A stretch of 64,000 bases of DNA. Origin: Paenibacillus sp. FSL H7-0357 (GTDB lineage Bacteria; Bacillota; Bacilli; Paenibacillales; Paenibacillaceae). The position numbers and the translations under genes are program-made. The notes beneath the pieces are model-generated. The model was not told the origin of the DNA. It saw only the letters and a program-made list of their open reading frames with translations, and made no database searches. Of the stretch, positions 1 through 7,963 are shown piece after piece. How positions within the stretch are numbered: position 1 is the stretch's first letter; each line of letters opens with the position of its first letter. Location: positions 5,580,001-5,644,000 of the forward strand of contig NZ_CP009241.1 in assembly GCF_000758525.1 (NCBI RefSeq), read 5' to 3'.

Positions 1-35
1 TGCCGGACGTTTTCCATGGGATCGTTGAGTGTTGC

Positions 36-185
36 TTATTGTTCAAGCTCCAGTATGACAGGCGCGGCAATATCCACGCCTAAATCCCGGATGCGTTCCA
101 GATCCTTTTCTACTGCTTTGAACGTTCCCTCTTCACTGTGATTGCGTACATAAATCGAATAGACAACCTGATTCCGCTCACTCCT
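36..185 (-). pseudogene. GH13 alpha-amylase N-terminal scrap
   Basis: Directly after the stop of the truncated LacI-type gene, and in the same reading frame, the minus strand encodes about 49 codons ending in TAA at 36-38. The stretch includes QVVYSIYVRNHSEEGTFKAV followed by DLERIRDLGVDI, which is the first beta strand and helix of a GH13 (alpha-amylase family) barrel. The normal continuation, IIWLMPIHPIG-like, is absent. Instead the frame switches to AAPVILELEQ and stops. There is no start codon or ribosome site. I infer a deletion remnant of an amylase gene that once lay downstream of the repressor. The family call is from motif recognition and the deletion history is inference. Confidence 0.55.
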
Positions 186-647
186 TCATTCCGATATGAA
201 CAGTACATACGGATAGCTATTCGACTTGAGAAACTGAATGACGGCGTCCTCTTTGCGGGAAGAGAGCACAATCACACCGTCGGCCCGCCCTCCCTTGAGG
301 AGACGGGATACAACCTCCAGCTCCTCCTGCTCATTTGCTCCTGAAGCAATGAGGATATCGAAGCCCAGACGGCTGGCCTGTGCAACAATCCCGCTCATGC
401 ATTCCATGGAGAACAGGTAGGAGAACAGCTTCTCGGCCGGCCTCGGCAGCAGAACACAGATACTGTTGGTACTTCTTAAGACCAGGTTCTGTGCGATGAT
501 ATTCGGGGTATAGCCCAGCTCCTCCATGATCTCCTTGACCTTGCGGGAGGTCTCCTCCTTAACATTCGGATGGCCCGACAATACCCGGGAGACCGTGGAA
601 GGAGAAACTCCGGCTCTACGGGCCACTTTCTTAAGTGTAACTGTCAA
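186..647 (-). pseudogene. Truncated LacI/MalR-type repressor
   Basis: The product is a LacI-family transcription regulator of only 153 residues where the family usually has about 330-345. The TTG start at 647 is chosen because AAGGAGG sits five to six bases upstream and the protein then begins MTVTLKKVARRAGVSPSTVS, the standard LacI helix-turn-helix, followed by the hinge helix with NIIAQNL. The first part of the ligand-binding domain is present (VLLPRP, DILIASG, DGVIVLSS), but translation stops at PYVLFISE, where members continue with IGRP-like sequence and a long C-terminal lobe. The N terminus is MalR-like. With both effector lobes incomplete, it should not bind sugar or dimerise normally. 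The stop lies at the junction with the GH13 scrap, so the truncation looks like a deletion joint. Confidence 0.7.
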
Positions 648-708
648 AACTGCCTCCTTGCGGATAGTGGACTTCATATCCCTTGTTTGCTGAGCCATGA
701 ATATAATG

Positions 709-737
709 CGCCCCGCGCTAGTGAGCTGCGCAGGGCG
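709..737 (-). terminator. Hairpin after the solute-binding gene
   Basis: Ten-base arms CGCCCTGCGC and GCGCGGGGCG (one G-T wobble) flank a nine-base loop. It lies between the stop of the binding-protein gene and the start of the LacI-type gene on the same strand. No strong T run follows, so termination efficiency is uncertain. Confidence 0.45.
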
Positions 738-758
738 GATTCGTGGAGTCAAAAAGAG

Positions 759-2366
759 TTATTTTACGCTCATATAACGTTCGTAAGCTTCAGTACGGAT
801 CTTGATCAGCTTCTCAAGTCCCATGTCATTCAGCTTCTTCACATATGCGTCCCAGCCATCATCAATTCCGCCCTTGCTGATAAATTGGGCCCGCATGGTG
901 TTCACATAGGTATCAATATCGGTGGTCAAGGTAGGCAGCTCCTGGAATTCTTCCGCAGTGTACATTACGTTAGGGAAAGGCGTTGTTACGTATTCGCTGC
1001 CCAGCTTATCGAGCTGCAGCTTCAAGCCGTCGCCGCTTTCGCTGCTCAGCACGATGTTCTTTTCAAAAGACGGGCTTACATATTTCGGCCCGAAATCACG
1101 CAGCGATTGATCCCAGTACCAGGCATCCGCGCTGGTTCCGGCTGGCGGGTCCATGAGCGTATAGGTGCCATCATCATTCTTCTGAATAACAGTGCCGATA
1201 GCTCCCCAGAAATTCTGAATGCTTGCTTCATTGGTGTAGAACTGGTCGGCCCAGCGGGCAGCGATTTCCGGTGTTTTGCAGGAAGAGGTGATCAGCAGCT
1301 CGTTGCGCGCCAGATTCATCCCGATTGGATTGCCGATCGTATAACGTTTGCCATCCGGTCCGGCAATCGGCGGAATGGTTTCATACTGATCTCCCCATTT
1401 GCCAAATACGGCATCGGGAGTCCATTGGTACGAGAAGCCTACAACCGGAGCATCCGGGCTCTGGAATTTGGCCGATCTCATGGTGTCGTCTTGCGTAAAC
1501 AGCTCTTTATCCAGCAAGCCTTCGTTGTAGAGTTTATTTTCCCACTTGAGGCCTTCCTTGAACGCTTCCGAAGTAGGGTAGTATACTGCTTTCCCGTCCT
1601 TGACCAGCATGTTGTTGGTATTCAGATCGGTGATCCCGAAAGGACTGATGAGGTCATTGCTCACTTCAATATAAGGAATTTCATCCGCTTTGCCATTTCC
1701 GTTCGGATCCTGCTCTTTGAATGCTTTCAATACATTGTATAAATCATCAAGGGTATCCGGCACTTCGAGACCCAGTTTGTCGAGCCAGGTTTTGTTGATT
1801 ACAGGCTGGCGCGAGCTCTTTGGACGCGAGGGCAGTCTTGTGGCCAGAGAGTAGATTTTCCCGTCGGGAAAAGTGCTGATTTTCTTCATATCCGGCGTTT
1901 CTTCCATTGCCGCTTTCAGATTAGGCATATACTGATCAATATAATCATCCAGCGGACGGAAGTAGCTTAAGTTGTTGACGATGTCGGAATCGGAGAAGGT
2001 CTGATCCCCCAGTACCACATCCGGAAGGGTGCCGCTTGCTAACATAATGGATTTTTGCTCAGCCCAGTCGTTGGATGACATCACCTGCCAGTCAATCTTC
2101 ACATTGGTGTTCTTCTCCAAATCCTTAAGCCACTGGTTCTGGGTAAAAGTATCGCCCATACTGCCCCAGCGGACAGTCAGAATCTTCAGGGTCACCGGCT
2201 CGCTTACAATCGGCAGACCCTCTTTATTGAACCCGCCCGTTTCGGTCGCCGCGGTATTGTTCTCCTTGTTGTTGCCGCCACAGCCGGCAAGTCCCATGAC
2301 CATTACAGCTGCCAGAAGACCGGTCATCCATTTCTTTGCCGATGATTTCTTGCTCTGTTCACCCAT
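759..2366 (-). CDS. ABC sugar-binding lipoprotein (LplA-like)
   Basis: This is an extracellular solute-binding protein of about 535 residues from the large Paenibacillus family used for oligosaccharide uptake. It has a lipoprotein signal: lysine-rich start, hydrophobic core, and lipobox LAGC with the acylated Cys at residue 29. The mature part carries family features such as LKILTVRWGS near the N terminus and long solute-binding lobes, with the usual 500-550 aa length. The start at 2366 (MGEQSKK) is preferred because GGGGG lies eight bases upstream. A Met five codons earlier has no well-placed ribosome site. It is divergent from the YesM/YesN pair, which commonly controls such transporters. 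No permease genes lie beside it in this window, so they may be missing or elsewhere. The ligand cannot be told. Confidence 0.85.
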   Translation of the reverse strand: MGEQSKKSSAKKWMTGLLAAVMVMGLAGCGGNNKENNTAATETGGFNKEGLPIVSEPVTLKILTVRWGSMGDTFTQNQWLKDLEKNTNVKIDWQVMSSNDWAEQKSIMLASGTLPDVVLGDQTFSDSDIVNNLSYFRPLDDYIDQYMPNLKAAMEETPDMKKISTFPDGKIYSLATRLPSRPKSSRQPVINKTWLDKLGLEVPDTLDDLYNVLKAFKEQDPNGNGKADEIPYIEVSNDLISPFGITDLNTNNMLVKDGKAVYYPTSEAFKEGLKWENKLYNEGLLDKELFTQDDTMRSAKFQSPDAPVVGFSYQWTPDAVFGKWGDQYETIPPIAGPDGKRYTIGNPIGMNLARNELLITSSCKTPEIAARWADQFYTNEASIQNFWGAIGTVIQKNDDGTYTLMDPPAGTSADAWYWDQSLRDFGPKYVSPSFEKNIVLSSESGDGLKLQLDKLGSEYVTTPFPNVMYTAEEFQELPTLTTDIDTYVNTMRAQFISKGGIDDGWDAYVKKLNDMGLEKLIKIRTEAYERYMSVK

Positions 2367-2647
2367 TTCATAATCCCCCATTTCGATATATACATCCTCT
2401 TTGCAGTTCTAATCATACCTGCTTGCCGCTCAGCATTCCGGACACTTTGAACCTCTTATTCGGACTTCTGCATCCGCTTACAAAATATTGAAGCTGCAAA
2501 ATTATCCGCGGCCTCATTTTAATAACAGTTTCCAGACTTTTGTTTGCGCTTTCCGGACTTTGCGCCGAAACGGCATCTTGTTCTTATGTTTTTTTCAACT
2601 AAAGGTTTTATAATGATTTTGTTACTTATAAAAACGCATTCATAGAA

Positions 2648-4438
2648 ATGGCTGCGCAGGAAAGGATACTGGATTTGGGAACTATGACCAATACAACTTC
2701 AGGTAAAGCAGTAACCAAACTGTACCCTGTTCGTCATTATGTGAAAGTTATGCTTCTGATTTCATTCTCCGTGCTTGTTCTGGATTTGGCAATCAGCATC
2801 GCTTCTATTTTTATCGTCAAGCAGCAGTCCACAAGGTATTTGCAGGATACCGCTGACCTCTATATCAACCGGATCAATCATGATTTTGCTTACATTAATC
2901 ACTATATGGGCTGGACACTGGCCAATGATGAAAGCCTCAACACGATGAACGCTTTCCGGATCAACAGCATCGAGTTCTTAAAAGCAAATGAAAACCTGCA
3001 TAAACGGTTCACCGAGCTGCAGAAAAACTACGGACTGGAGTATAACTTCTTCTACTATTTAAAGAATCAGTCCTACTTTCTGAATTGCGCACTGATCAGC
3101 GTGACCTATACCGACTATCGGGAGCTCAAGAAACAGATCATTTCCTATATAGATGATAAAGAGCTGTACGAGAAGTTTTATTCCAAATGGACGCCTGTCC
3201 TCGTAAACGGCAAATATTATGTGATCAACATTGTTCCCTATTATAACCGCTATCTCATCGGTCTCATCTCGGCGGATCATCTGATCCGCCCGCTGCGCCA
3301 GATCAATCTGGGAGCCAACGGTTATGCATCCCTGGTGGATGAGAGCGGCATCAGCCTTACCAGCCCGGTCTCCAACAGCGGAAAAGTGCTTCAGAACAAT
3401 GATGGCGTTTTCAATCGGCTGCAGCCCCGTACCACGATCAGCAGTGAATTCACGAGTACAACGTTCAGCGCTGAGATGGTTATTAAATTTGGAGCCTTTG
3501 AGAAAATCATGATCGCCCAGCTGCTCATTATGCTGCTGTTCTTCATAGTCACCTCAACGATATGTGTCGTTATGCTCTTTTTCAAACGAAGGGTACTTGG
3601 CCCGATCCAAAGCTTCTCCGAGAATCTGGCACGCATTAATGAAGACGGGCAGCCGGCGGATCTGAAGAGCAGCAAGCTTATTGAGCTGGAACAGGCAAAT
3701 GACCAGTTCAAAGACCTGGTGGAGCAGATCAAAACATTTAAAATTGCCATGTACGAGCAGGAACTGGAGAAACAGCAAATCCAGCTGGACTATATGAAGC
3801 AGCAGATTAAACCGCATTTTTTCCTTAACTGCCTGACCAGCATTTACAGCATGGCGCAAATTCAAATGTATCAGGAGATCGAAGATATGGCGATGTCGAC
3901 CTCCAAGTATTTCCGTTATTTGTTCCAGAACGGCGAGAATTTTGTTCCGCTGGAGAATGAACTTGAGCATGTGCGGATGTATCTGGAAATTCAGCGTCAA
4001 CGTTACCGGGATGCCTTTATCTATCATATCGAGCTGGCTGAACAGGCTGGCACCGTGATGATTCCTCCGCTCGTGCTGCAAACCTTCATTGAGAACTCCA
4101 TTAAATATGCGATTTCCAGAGATTCGGAAGTGCAGATTAAGCTTACCGTCAGACGTTGCGTGAACGAGGAAGAAGACACTGAGCTGACTATTATCCAAAT
4201 TTCTGACACCGGACCGGGCTTTCCGCCGGAGGTTCTGGAGAAACTTCATTCCGGATTGCCGCTGGATCAGACGAAAGGCACACATATCGGCATCATGAAC
4301 ACCCTTAAGCGCCTGGAATACCTTTATGCTAAAAAAGCGGCCGTCAGCTTCTCCAATTTGCCGGAAGGCGGCGCTGTTATCACGTTGACCCTGCCGGATC
4401 AGCCGGATCTATCATCAGGAATGGAGAGAAGCTTATGA
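2648..4438 (+). CDS. YesM-type sensor histidine kinase
   Basis: This membrane sensor kinase has a first transmembrane helix at about residues 32-56, an extracellular sensing region to about 280, a second helix at about 282-312, and then a HAMP-like linker. The His_kinase domain follows, with the phosphoacceptor in QIKPHFFLNC (His about 390), then a HATPase domain with FIENSIKYAI (N box) and DTGPGFPP (G box). This is the layout of the LytS/YesM family. The ATG at 2648 lacks an obvious ribosome site. An in-frame ATG at 2684 (MTNTTSG) follows GGGA and may be the true start. The stop overlaps the start of the response regulator by four bases (ATGA), so the two are translationally coupled. It probably senses a sugar or a loaded binding protein and controls the divergent binding-protein gene. 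Confidence 0.9.
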   Translation: MAAQERILDLGTMTNTTSGKAVTKLYPVRHYVKVMLLISFSVLVLDLAISIASIFIVKQQSTRYLQDTADLYINRINHDFAYINHYMGWTLANDESLNTMNAFRINSIEFLKANENLHKRFTELQKNYGLEYNFFYYLKNQSYFLNCALISVTYTDYRELKKQIISYIDDKELYEKFYSKWTPVLVNGKYYVINIVPYYNRYLIGLISADHLIRPLRQINLGANGYASLVDESGISLTSPVSNSGKVLQNNDGVFNRLQPRTTISSEFTSTTFSAEMVIKFGAFEKIMIAQLLIMLLFFIVTSTICVVMLFFKRRVLGPIQSFSENLARINEDGQPADLKSSKLIELEQANDQFKDLVEQIKTFKIAMYEQELEKQQIQLDYMKQQIKPHFFLNCLTSIYSMAQIQMYQEIEDMAMSTSKYFRYLFQNGENFVPLENELEHVRMYLEIQRQRYRDAFIYHIELAEQAGTVMIPPLVLQTFIENSIKYAISRDSEVQIKLTVRRCVNEEEDTELTIIQISDTGPGFPPEVLEKLHSGLPLDQTKGTHIGIMNTLKRLEYLYAKKAAVSFSNLPEGGAVITLTLPDQPDLSSGMERSL

Positions 4439-6063
4439 ATATATTACTTGTGGATGATGACTATTACGTAATTGCCGCCTTGCAGAAGAAAATAGATTGG
4501 AAGATGCTGAATATCGAAACTGTGTATACGGCCAATAACGTGGCGCAAGCGCGGGAAATTCTGGAGAAGCATTCGGTGCAAATTCTGATATCGGACATCG
4601 AAATGCCGCAGGGGAGCGGACTGGAGCTTCTGGCGTGGATTCGTGAGCAGAATTACAGTATTCAAGCCATCCTGCTTACCAATTATGCTGATTTCAATTA
4701 TGCGCAGAAGGCCATCGAATTGCAAAGCTTTGAGTATTTTCTCAAGCCAATCGAATTTGACAAGCTGATGCTAATCATTCAAAAAGCTGTCGTGCGGGCA
4801 GCGGAGCAGCAAAGCAACGAGCAGGCGATTCGGGGCGGTTACTTCTGGCAAAAGAATCAAGCGAAAAATCTTGAGCATTTCTGGCGCAAGCTGGTCAGCA
4901 GCAGCACCTCCTTCCCGCTTAAACCGGGGGACATCGCCCATGCAATTGAAGAGCAGAACCTGTCCTATCAAATGGAAGATCTCCTGCAGCCCATATTGTT
5001 CAACCTATTTCCCCACAATGGAAGCATGGGCAAAGAAGAAAAAGGCCTGTTTGATTTTGCGCTGCTGAATGTGCTGTACGAACTGCTGAACCATCCGGGC
5101 TTCTCCATAGAAAGCATCCTGGAAGTTAAAGACTATAACTGGATCGCCATATTAAAATGGAACGACCCGCCGGAGGACGCCGGGGTGCTCAGAGCGTTCA
5201 GTGCCTCTTTTATCCAAAAAGCCAATCCCTACTTAAAATGCGATGTCTGCTGCAATATCGGCCTGCCTGGCACACTGAATAAGGTCGGTGTTATTCTCAA
5301 ACAACTGCTGAATATGGATGAAGAGCTGACCAAATGCCGCAACCAGACCTTCTCCGTGGAAGAGTACTCCCGGCAAAATAAACCACTCTACCTTCCGCCG
5401 GATCTGGCACATCTGGAGGAGCTGCTTAATCAGAACAAGCTTGCCGATTTTCTTGGAGAATCCATCTCGCATCTGAACCATATGCTGAGCAACAAAGCTA
5501 TCGACACCTCTGTCCTGGGCTTGTTCCGGCTGGATATTGTGCAGCTTGTGTATTCCTTCTTGAAGCTGAAGGGGATACAGGCGCATAAATTGTATACCGG
5601 CAAAACCAATGATCAGCTGCTGATGCATTCGCTGAGCTCCATTGAGGATATGGAGGAATATCTGAAGTATCTGGTCAACACCGCCATGGAATACCGCGAC
5701 TTTGCCGCACAGCCCACTTCCATTGCCGAAGAGATCAAGGAGCATATCCATAAGCATTACGGGGATGATCTGACGCGCAATGACTTGGCGGAAATCGTCT
5801 ATCTCAATCCGGATTATCTGGCCCGGCTGTTCAAGAGAGAGACCGGCGTCTCCCTCGGCAGCTATGTCATTCAAGTCCGGATCGCAGCCGCCAAGCACCT
5901 GCTGGAAACGACCCATATGTCCGTCTATACCATTGCCAATAAAACAGGGTACAACAACTACTCCTATTTCTCCAAGCTGTTCAAACAAGAGGTCGGCCTC
6001 TCACCCAACGAATATAAAAAGGAACAGCAGGCGCCGCCAGCACTGCATAATTACAAAGTATAG
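4435..6063 (+). CDS. YesN-type AraC response regulator
   Basis: This cytoplasmic response regulator has 542 residues. The receiver domain (about 1-120) has the acidic pocket D7-D9, the phosphorylation site D54 in ISDIEMPQG and the conserved Lys in YFLKPIEF. A long central region of unknown fold follows. The C terminus (about 440-540) is an AraC-type double helix-turn-helix with NPDYLARLFKRETGVS and YNNYSYFSKLFKQEVGLSPN. It is the partner of the overlapping sensor kinase. Its likely targets are the divergent solute-binding gene and itself. A short A-rich leader and no clear terminator follow before the convergent fabZ. Confidence 0.9.
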   Translation: MNILLVDDDYYVIAALQKKIDWKMLNIETVYTANNVAQAREILEKHSVQILISDIEMPQGSGLELLAWIREQNYSIQAILLTNYADFNYAQKAIELQSFEYFLKPIEFDKLMLIIQKAVVRAAEQQSNEQAIRGGYFWQKNQAKNLEHFWRKLVSSSTSFPLKPGDIAHAIEEQNLSYQMEDLLQPILFNLFPHNGSMGKEEKGLFDFALLNVLYELLNHPGFSIESILEVKDYNWIAILKWNDPPEDAGVLRAFSASFIQKANPYLKCDVCCNIGLPGTLNKVGVILKQLLNMDEELTKCRNQTFSVEEYSRQNKPLYLPPDLAHLEELLNQNKLADFLGESISHLNHMLSNKAIDTSVLGLFRLDIVQLVYSFLKLKGIQAHKLYTGKTNDQLLMHSLSSIEDMEEYLKYLVNTAMEYRDFAAQPTSIAEEIKEHIHKHYGDDLTRNDLAEIVYLNPDYLARLFKRETGVSLGSYVIQVRIAAAKHLLETTHMSVYTIANKTGYNNYSYFSKLFKQEVGLSPNEYKKEQQAPPALHNYKV

Positions 6064-6118
6064 GCGAAGCGGGGGTGTCTATTGTTTAAGCGGGAATTGT
6101 TGCTAATTTCTTATAAAA

Positions 6119-6190
6119 AAAACAAAAAAAATCGCCCTTTTAGTAAAATGGAGGTACCACCCAACCACTTCAATAAGGAGCGATTTATTC
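6119..6190 (-). terminator. fabZ terminator containing a T-box-like core
   Basis: On the minus strand just after fabZ, AAATCGC pairs with GCGATTT across a loop of about 45 bases, followed by a run of T. This is a plausible terminator. The loop contains GGGTGGTACC, identical to the core of the T-box of tRNA-sensing leader RNAs, and the downstream AAGGGCGATTTTTTT resembles T-box terminator ends. There is no specifier stem, and no amino-acid or tRNA-synthetase gene follows on this strand. Confidence 0.4.
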
Positions 6191-6213
6191 TGGCGAGACT
6201 GCATCACTCACAA

Positions 6214-6642
6214 TTATTTGCTGCTGAAGGCAAACATGATCTCCGCCTGGCAGACCAGTTCTCCGTCGACGGTGGCGGTTCCGTTGCCTTTGACAATCTG
6301 TCCCTTCACCCGGGTAACTTCGAATTCGAGCCGCAATTGGTCCCCCGGCTTTACTTGACGTTTGAAACGGCAATTGTCGATGCCCGTCAATAGTCCAATT
6401 CTATTGCTGTCTTCCTCTGAACTGGACATGGCAATGCCACTGGTCTGTGCCAAGGCCTCAACGATGAGCACCCCCGGCATAACCGGGTACTCGGGAAAAT
6501 GTCCCGTGAAGAACGGCTCATTAACCGTCACATTTTTAATCGCTACCGCTCGTTTCCCCTCTTCAAGCTCGATGACTCTATCGACCAACAGAAATGGATA
6601 TCGGTGCGGGATTAGCTCCTTGATTCTCTTAATATCAAACAT
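6214..6642 (-). CDS. fabZ: 3-hydroxyacyl-ACP dehydratase FabZ
   Basis: The enzyme removes water from (3R)-hydroxyacyl-ACP in the elongation cycle of type II fatty acid synthesis in the cytoplasm. The protein is 142 residues, the usual FabZ length, and has the hot-dog signature [11 protein letters not shown] near the N terminus. The active-site stretch [20 protein letters not shown] holds catalytic His48 and Glu62, 14 residues apart as in the family. The start ATG at 6642 is preceded by a weak GGAAGGAG-like site. It stands alone here, separated from the GH88 gene upstream by a strong terminator, so it is probably transcribed by itself. No oddities were seen. Confidence 0.95.
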   Translation of the reverse strand: MFDIKRIKELIPHRYPFLLVDRVIELEEGKRAVAIKNVTVNEPFFTGHFPEYPVMPGVLIVEALAQTSGIAMSSSEEDSNRIGLLTGIDNCRFKRQVKPGDQLRLEFEVTRVKGQIVKGNGTATVDGELVCQAEIMFAFSSK

Positions 6643-6696
6643 AGAACGACTCCTTCCGGTTCAAATCATTACCATTTTACCACATTATAAAAAAGA

Positions 6697-6727
6697 GGAA
6701 GCAGCGAGTTAAACTCTCACTGCTTCC
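6697..6727 (-). terminator. Rho-independent terminator of the GH88 gene
   Basis: On the minus strand, GGAAGCAGTGAG pairs with CTCGCTGCTTCC (one G-T wobble) around a seven-base loop, directly followed by TCTTTTTT. It closes the lyase/GH88 operon and separates it from fabZ. Confidence 0.85.
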
Positions 6728-6761
6728 CATTTTTATAAAAGTTATAGGCTGAAGCCCAGCT

Positions 6762-7904
6762 CTACCAGATGAAAATATCTTTATCCAGCAATCTCAACAC
6801 AGCTTCAATGAAGAAATAGTCTCCGTAAATAATCGGAATTTCTTTGATTTCACTGTGATATGCTCCCGTACCACCGCTGACAATCGAATCCTCTTCAGGA
6901 TTCCAATTGCAGTATTTACGCTCGGTCGCCTGCAGAATCTTGATGGCGGAGCGGATATACAGCGGTTTCTCGTATTCGCTGACATGCCCGGCAATCTCAA
7001 GCAGACCGCAAGCCGCACATACCCCGGCAGTAGTGTCGTAACATACCGGTTCCGCCGGAGCACGGAAATCCACGAGCGGGATGTAGCCGGTCTCAGCAAC
7101 ATTTGCGATAAAATAATGGGCTACCTGCTTTGCTGCATCGAGATATTCCGTTTTTCCAGTGTGTTTATAGCTCAGAGCCATCCCGTAGACCGCCCATGCC
7201 TGGCCTCTGCTCCACGAAGAACCGCTGTCAAACCCCTGACCTCCGGGATTATCGATAAACTCCCCGTTCTCGGGGTCCAACATGACAATATGATTCGAAG
7301 AACCGTCACCACGGATTGTTGTCTTCAGCACAGTGTCCGCATGATGGATGGCAACCGCTTTAAATCTGGGGTCATTGACTTCCTTGGAGGCCCAATAGAG
7401 CAGCGGAATATTCATCATGCAGTCAATAATAATCCAGCCTGTACAATCATTCCCGGAATGAGAATTCCAGGCACGGATAAATTGTCCCAGCGGGTTGTAA
7501 CGGCCAGCCAGCAGCGACGCGGCGTGCAATCCGCGGATTTTCGACTTTTCATTCCCGGTGATCCGGTAGTTCGCCACGGCGGAATGAAGCCACATGAAAC
7601 CTACATCATGATGCAATCCCTTGAAGCCTTCCAGAGCCTCGTCCAGCCGGGCTTCCACGCCTTCCGCAGTGGTCCGGTAAAGCTCTTCTCCGGTGGCATG
7701 ATACATTTGCCATAACATTCCCGGCCAGAAGCCGTTGGTCCACCAGTAAATGTCCTGCTTGCCCATATCTATATATTTCCCGTTCTCGGCTTCGAATGGA
7801 ATGTCTGTGCCGATTCTTTCACATTCCACAGCCATTTTTTTGCGGATACTTCCCCATATTCCCTCCAGCCATTGCCGGTCATCGGTTGTCAAATGATATT
7901 CCAT
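6762..7904 (-). CDS. GH88 unsaturated glucuronyl hydrolase
   Basis: This is a 380-residue family 88 glycoside hydrolase. Such enzymes hydrate the C4-C5 double bond of the unsaturated uronate left by polysaccharide lyases, releasing it from oligosaccharides. HHDVGF (Asp100) and GWIIIDCMMNIPLLYW (Asp161) fit the two catalytic aspartates of Bacillus UGL, with the same 61-residue spacing. The DSGSSWSRGQAWAVYG signature of the alpha/alpha barrel is also present. There is no signal peptide, so it acts in the cytoplasm. GGGAGAGGA lies just before the ATG. It follows the heparinase-like lyase gene by about 60 bases in the same direction, so lyase and hydrolase form one two-step pathway. The glycan is unknown: a glycosaminoglycan or a plant or bacterial uronate polymer would fit. 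Confidence 0.92.
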   Translation of the reverse strand: MEYHLTTDDRQWLEGIWGSIRKKMAVECERIGTDIPFEAENGKYIDMGKQDIYWWTNGFWPGMLWQMYHATGEELYRTTAEGVEARLDEALEGFKGLHHDVGFMWLHSAVANYRITGNEKSKIRGLHAASLLAGRYNPLGQFIRAWNSHSGNDCTGWIIIDCMMNIPLLYWASKEVNDPRFKAVAIHHADTVLKTTIRGDGSSNHIVMLDPENGEFIDNPGGQGFDSGSSWSRGQAWAVYGMALSYKHTGKTEYLDAAKQVAHYFIANVAETGYIPLVDFRAPAEPVCYDTTAGVCAACGLLEIAGHVSEYEKPLYIRSAIKILQATERKYCNWNPEEDSIVSGGTGAYHSEIKEIPIIYGDYFFIEAVLRLLDKDIFIW

Positions 7905-7963
7905 CTTCTGATCCTCTCCCTATTTCTTAGTAGGTATTCTTGCTGCTCTTAAGAGAGCGGACG

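Noticed and set aside
570..1742. 390-codon plus-strand open frame
   Set aside because: It lies antisense to the solute-binding lipoprotein gene, has no ribosome site and no recognisable fold; the minus-strand gene has a clear signal and family features.
3554..4285. 243-codon minus-strand open frame inside the sensor kinase
   Set aside because: Antisense shadow of the kinase domains, which carry intact His, N and G boxes.
6082..6393. Plus-strand open frame over the fabZ 3' end
   Set aside because: Overlaps fabZ, which has both catalytic residues; the frame has no family features.
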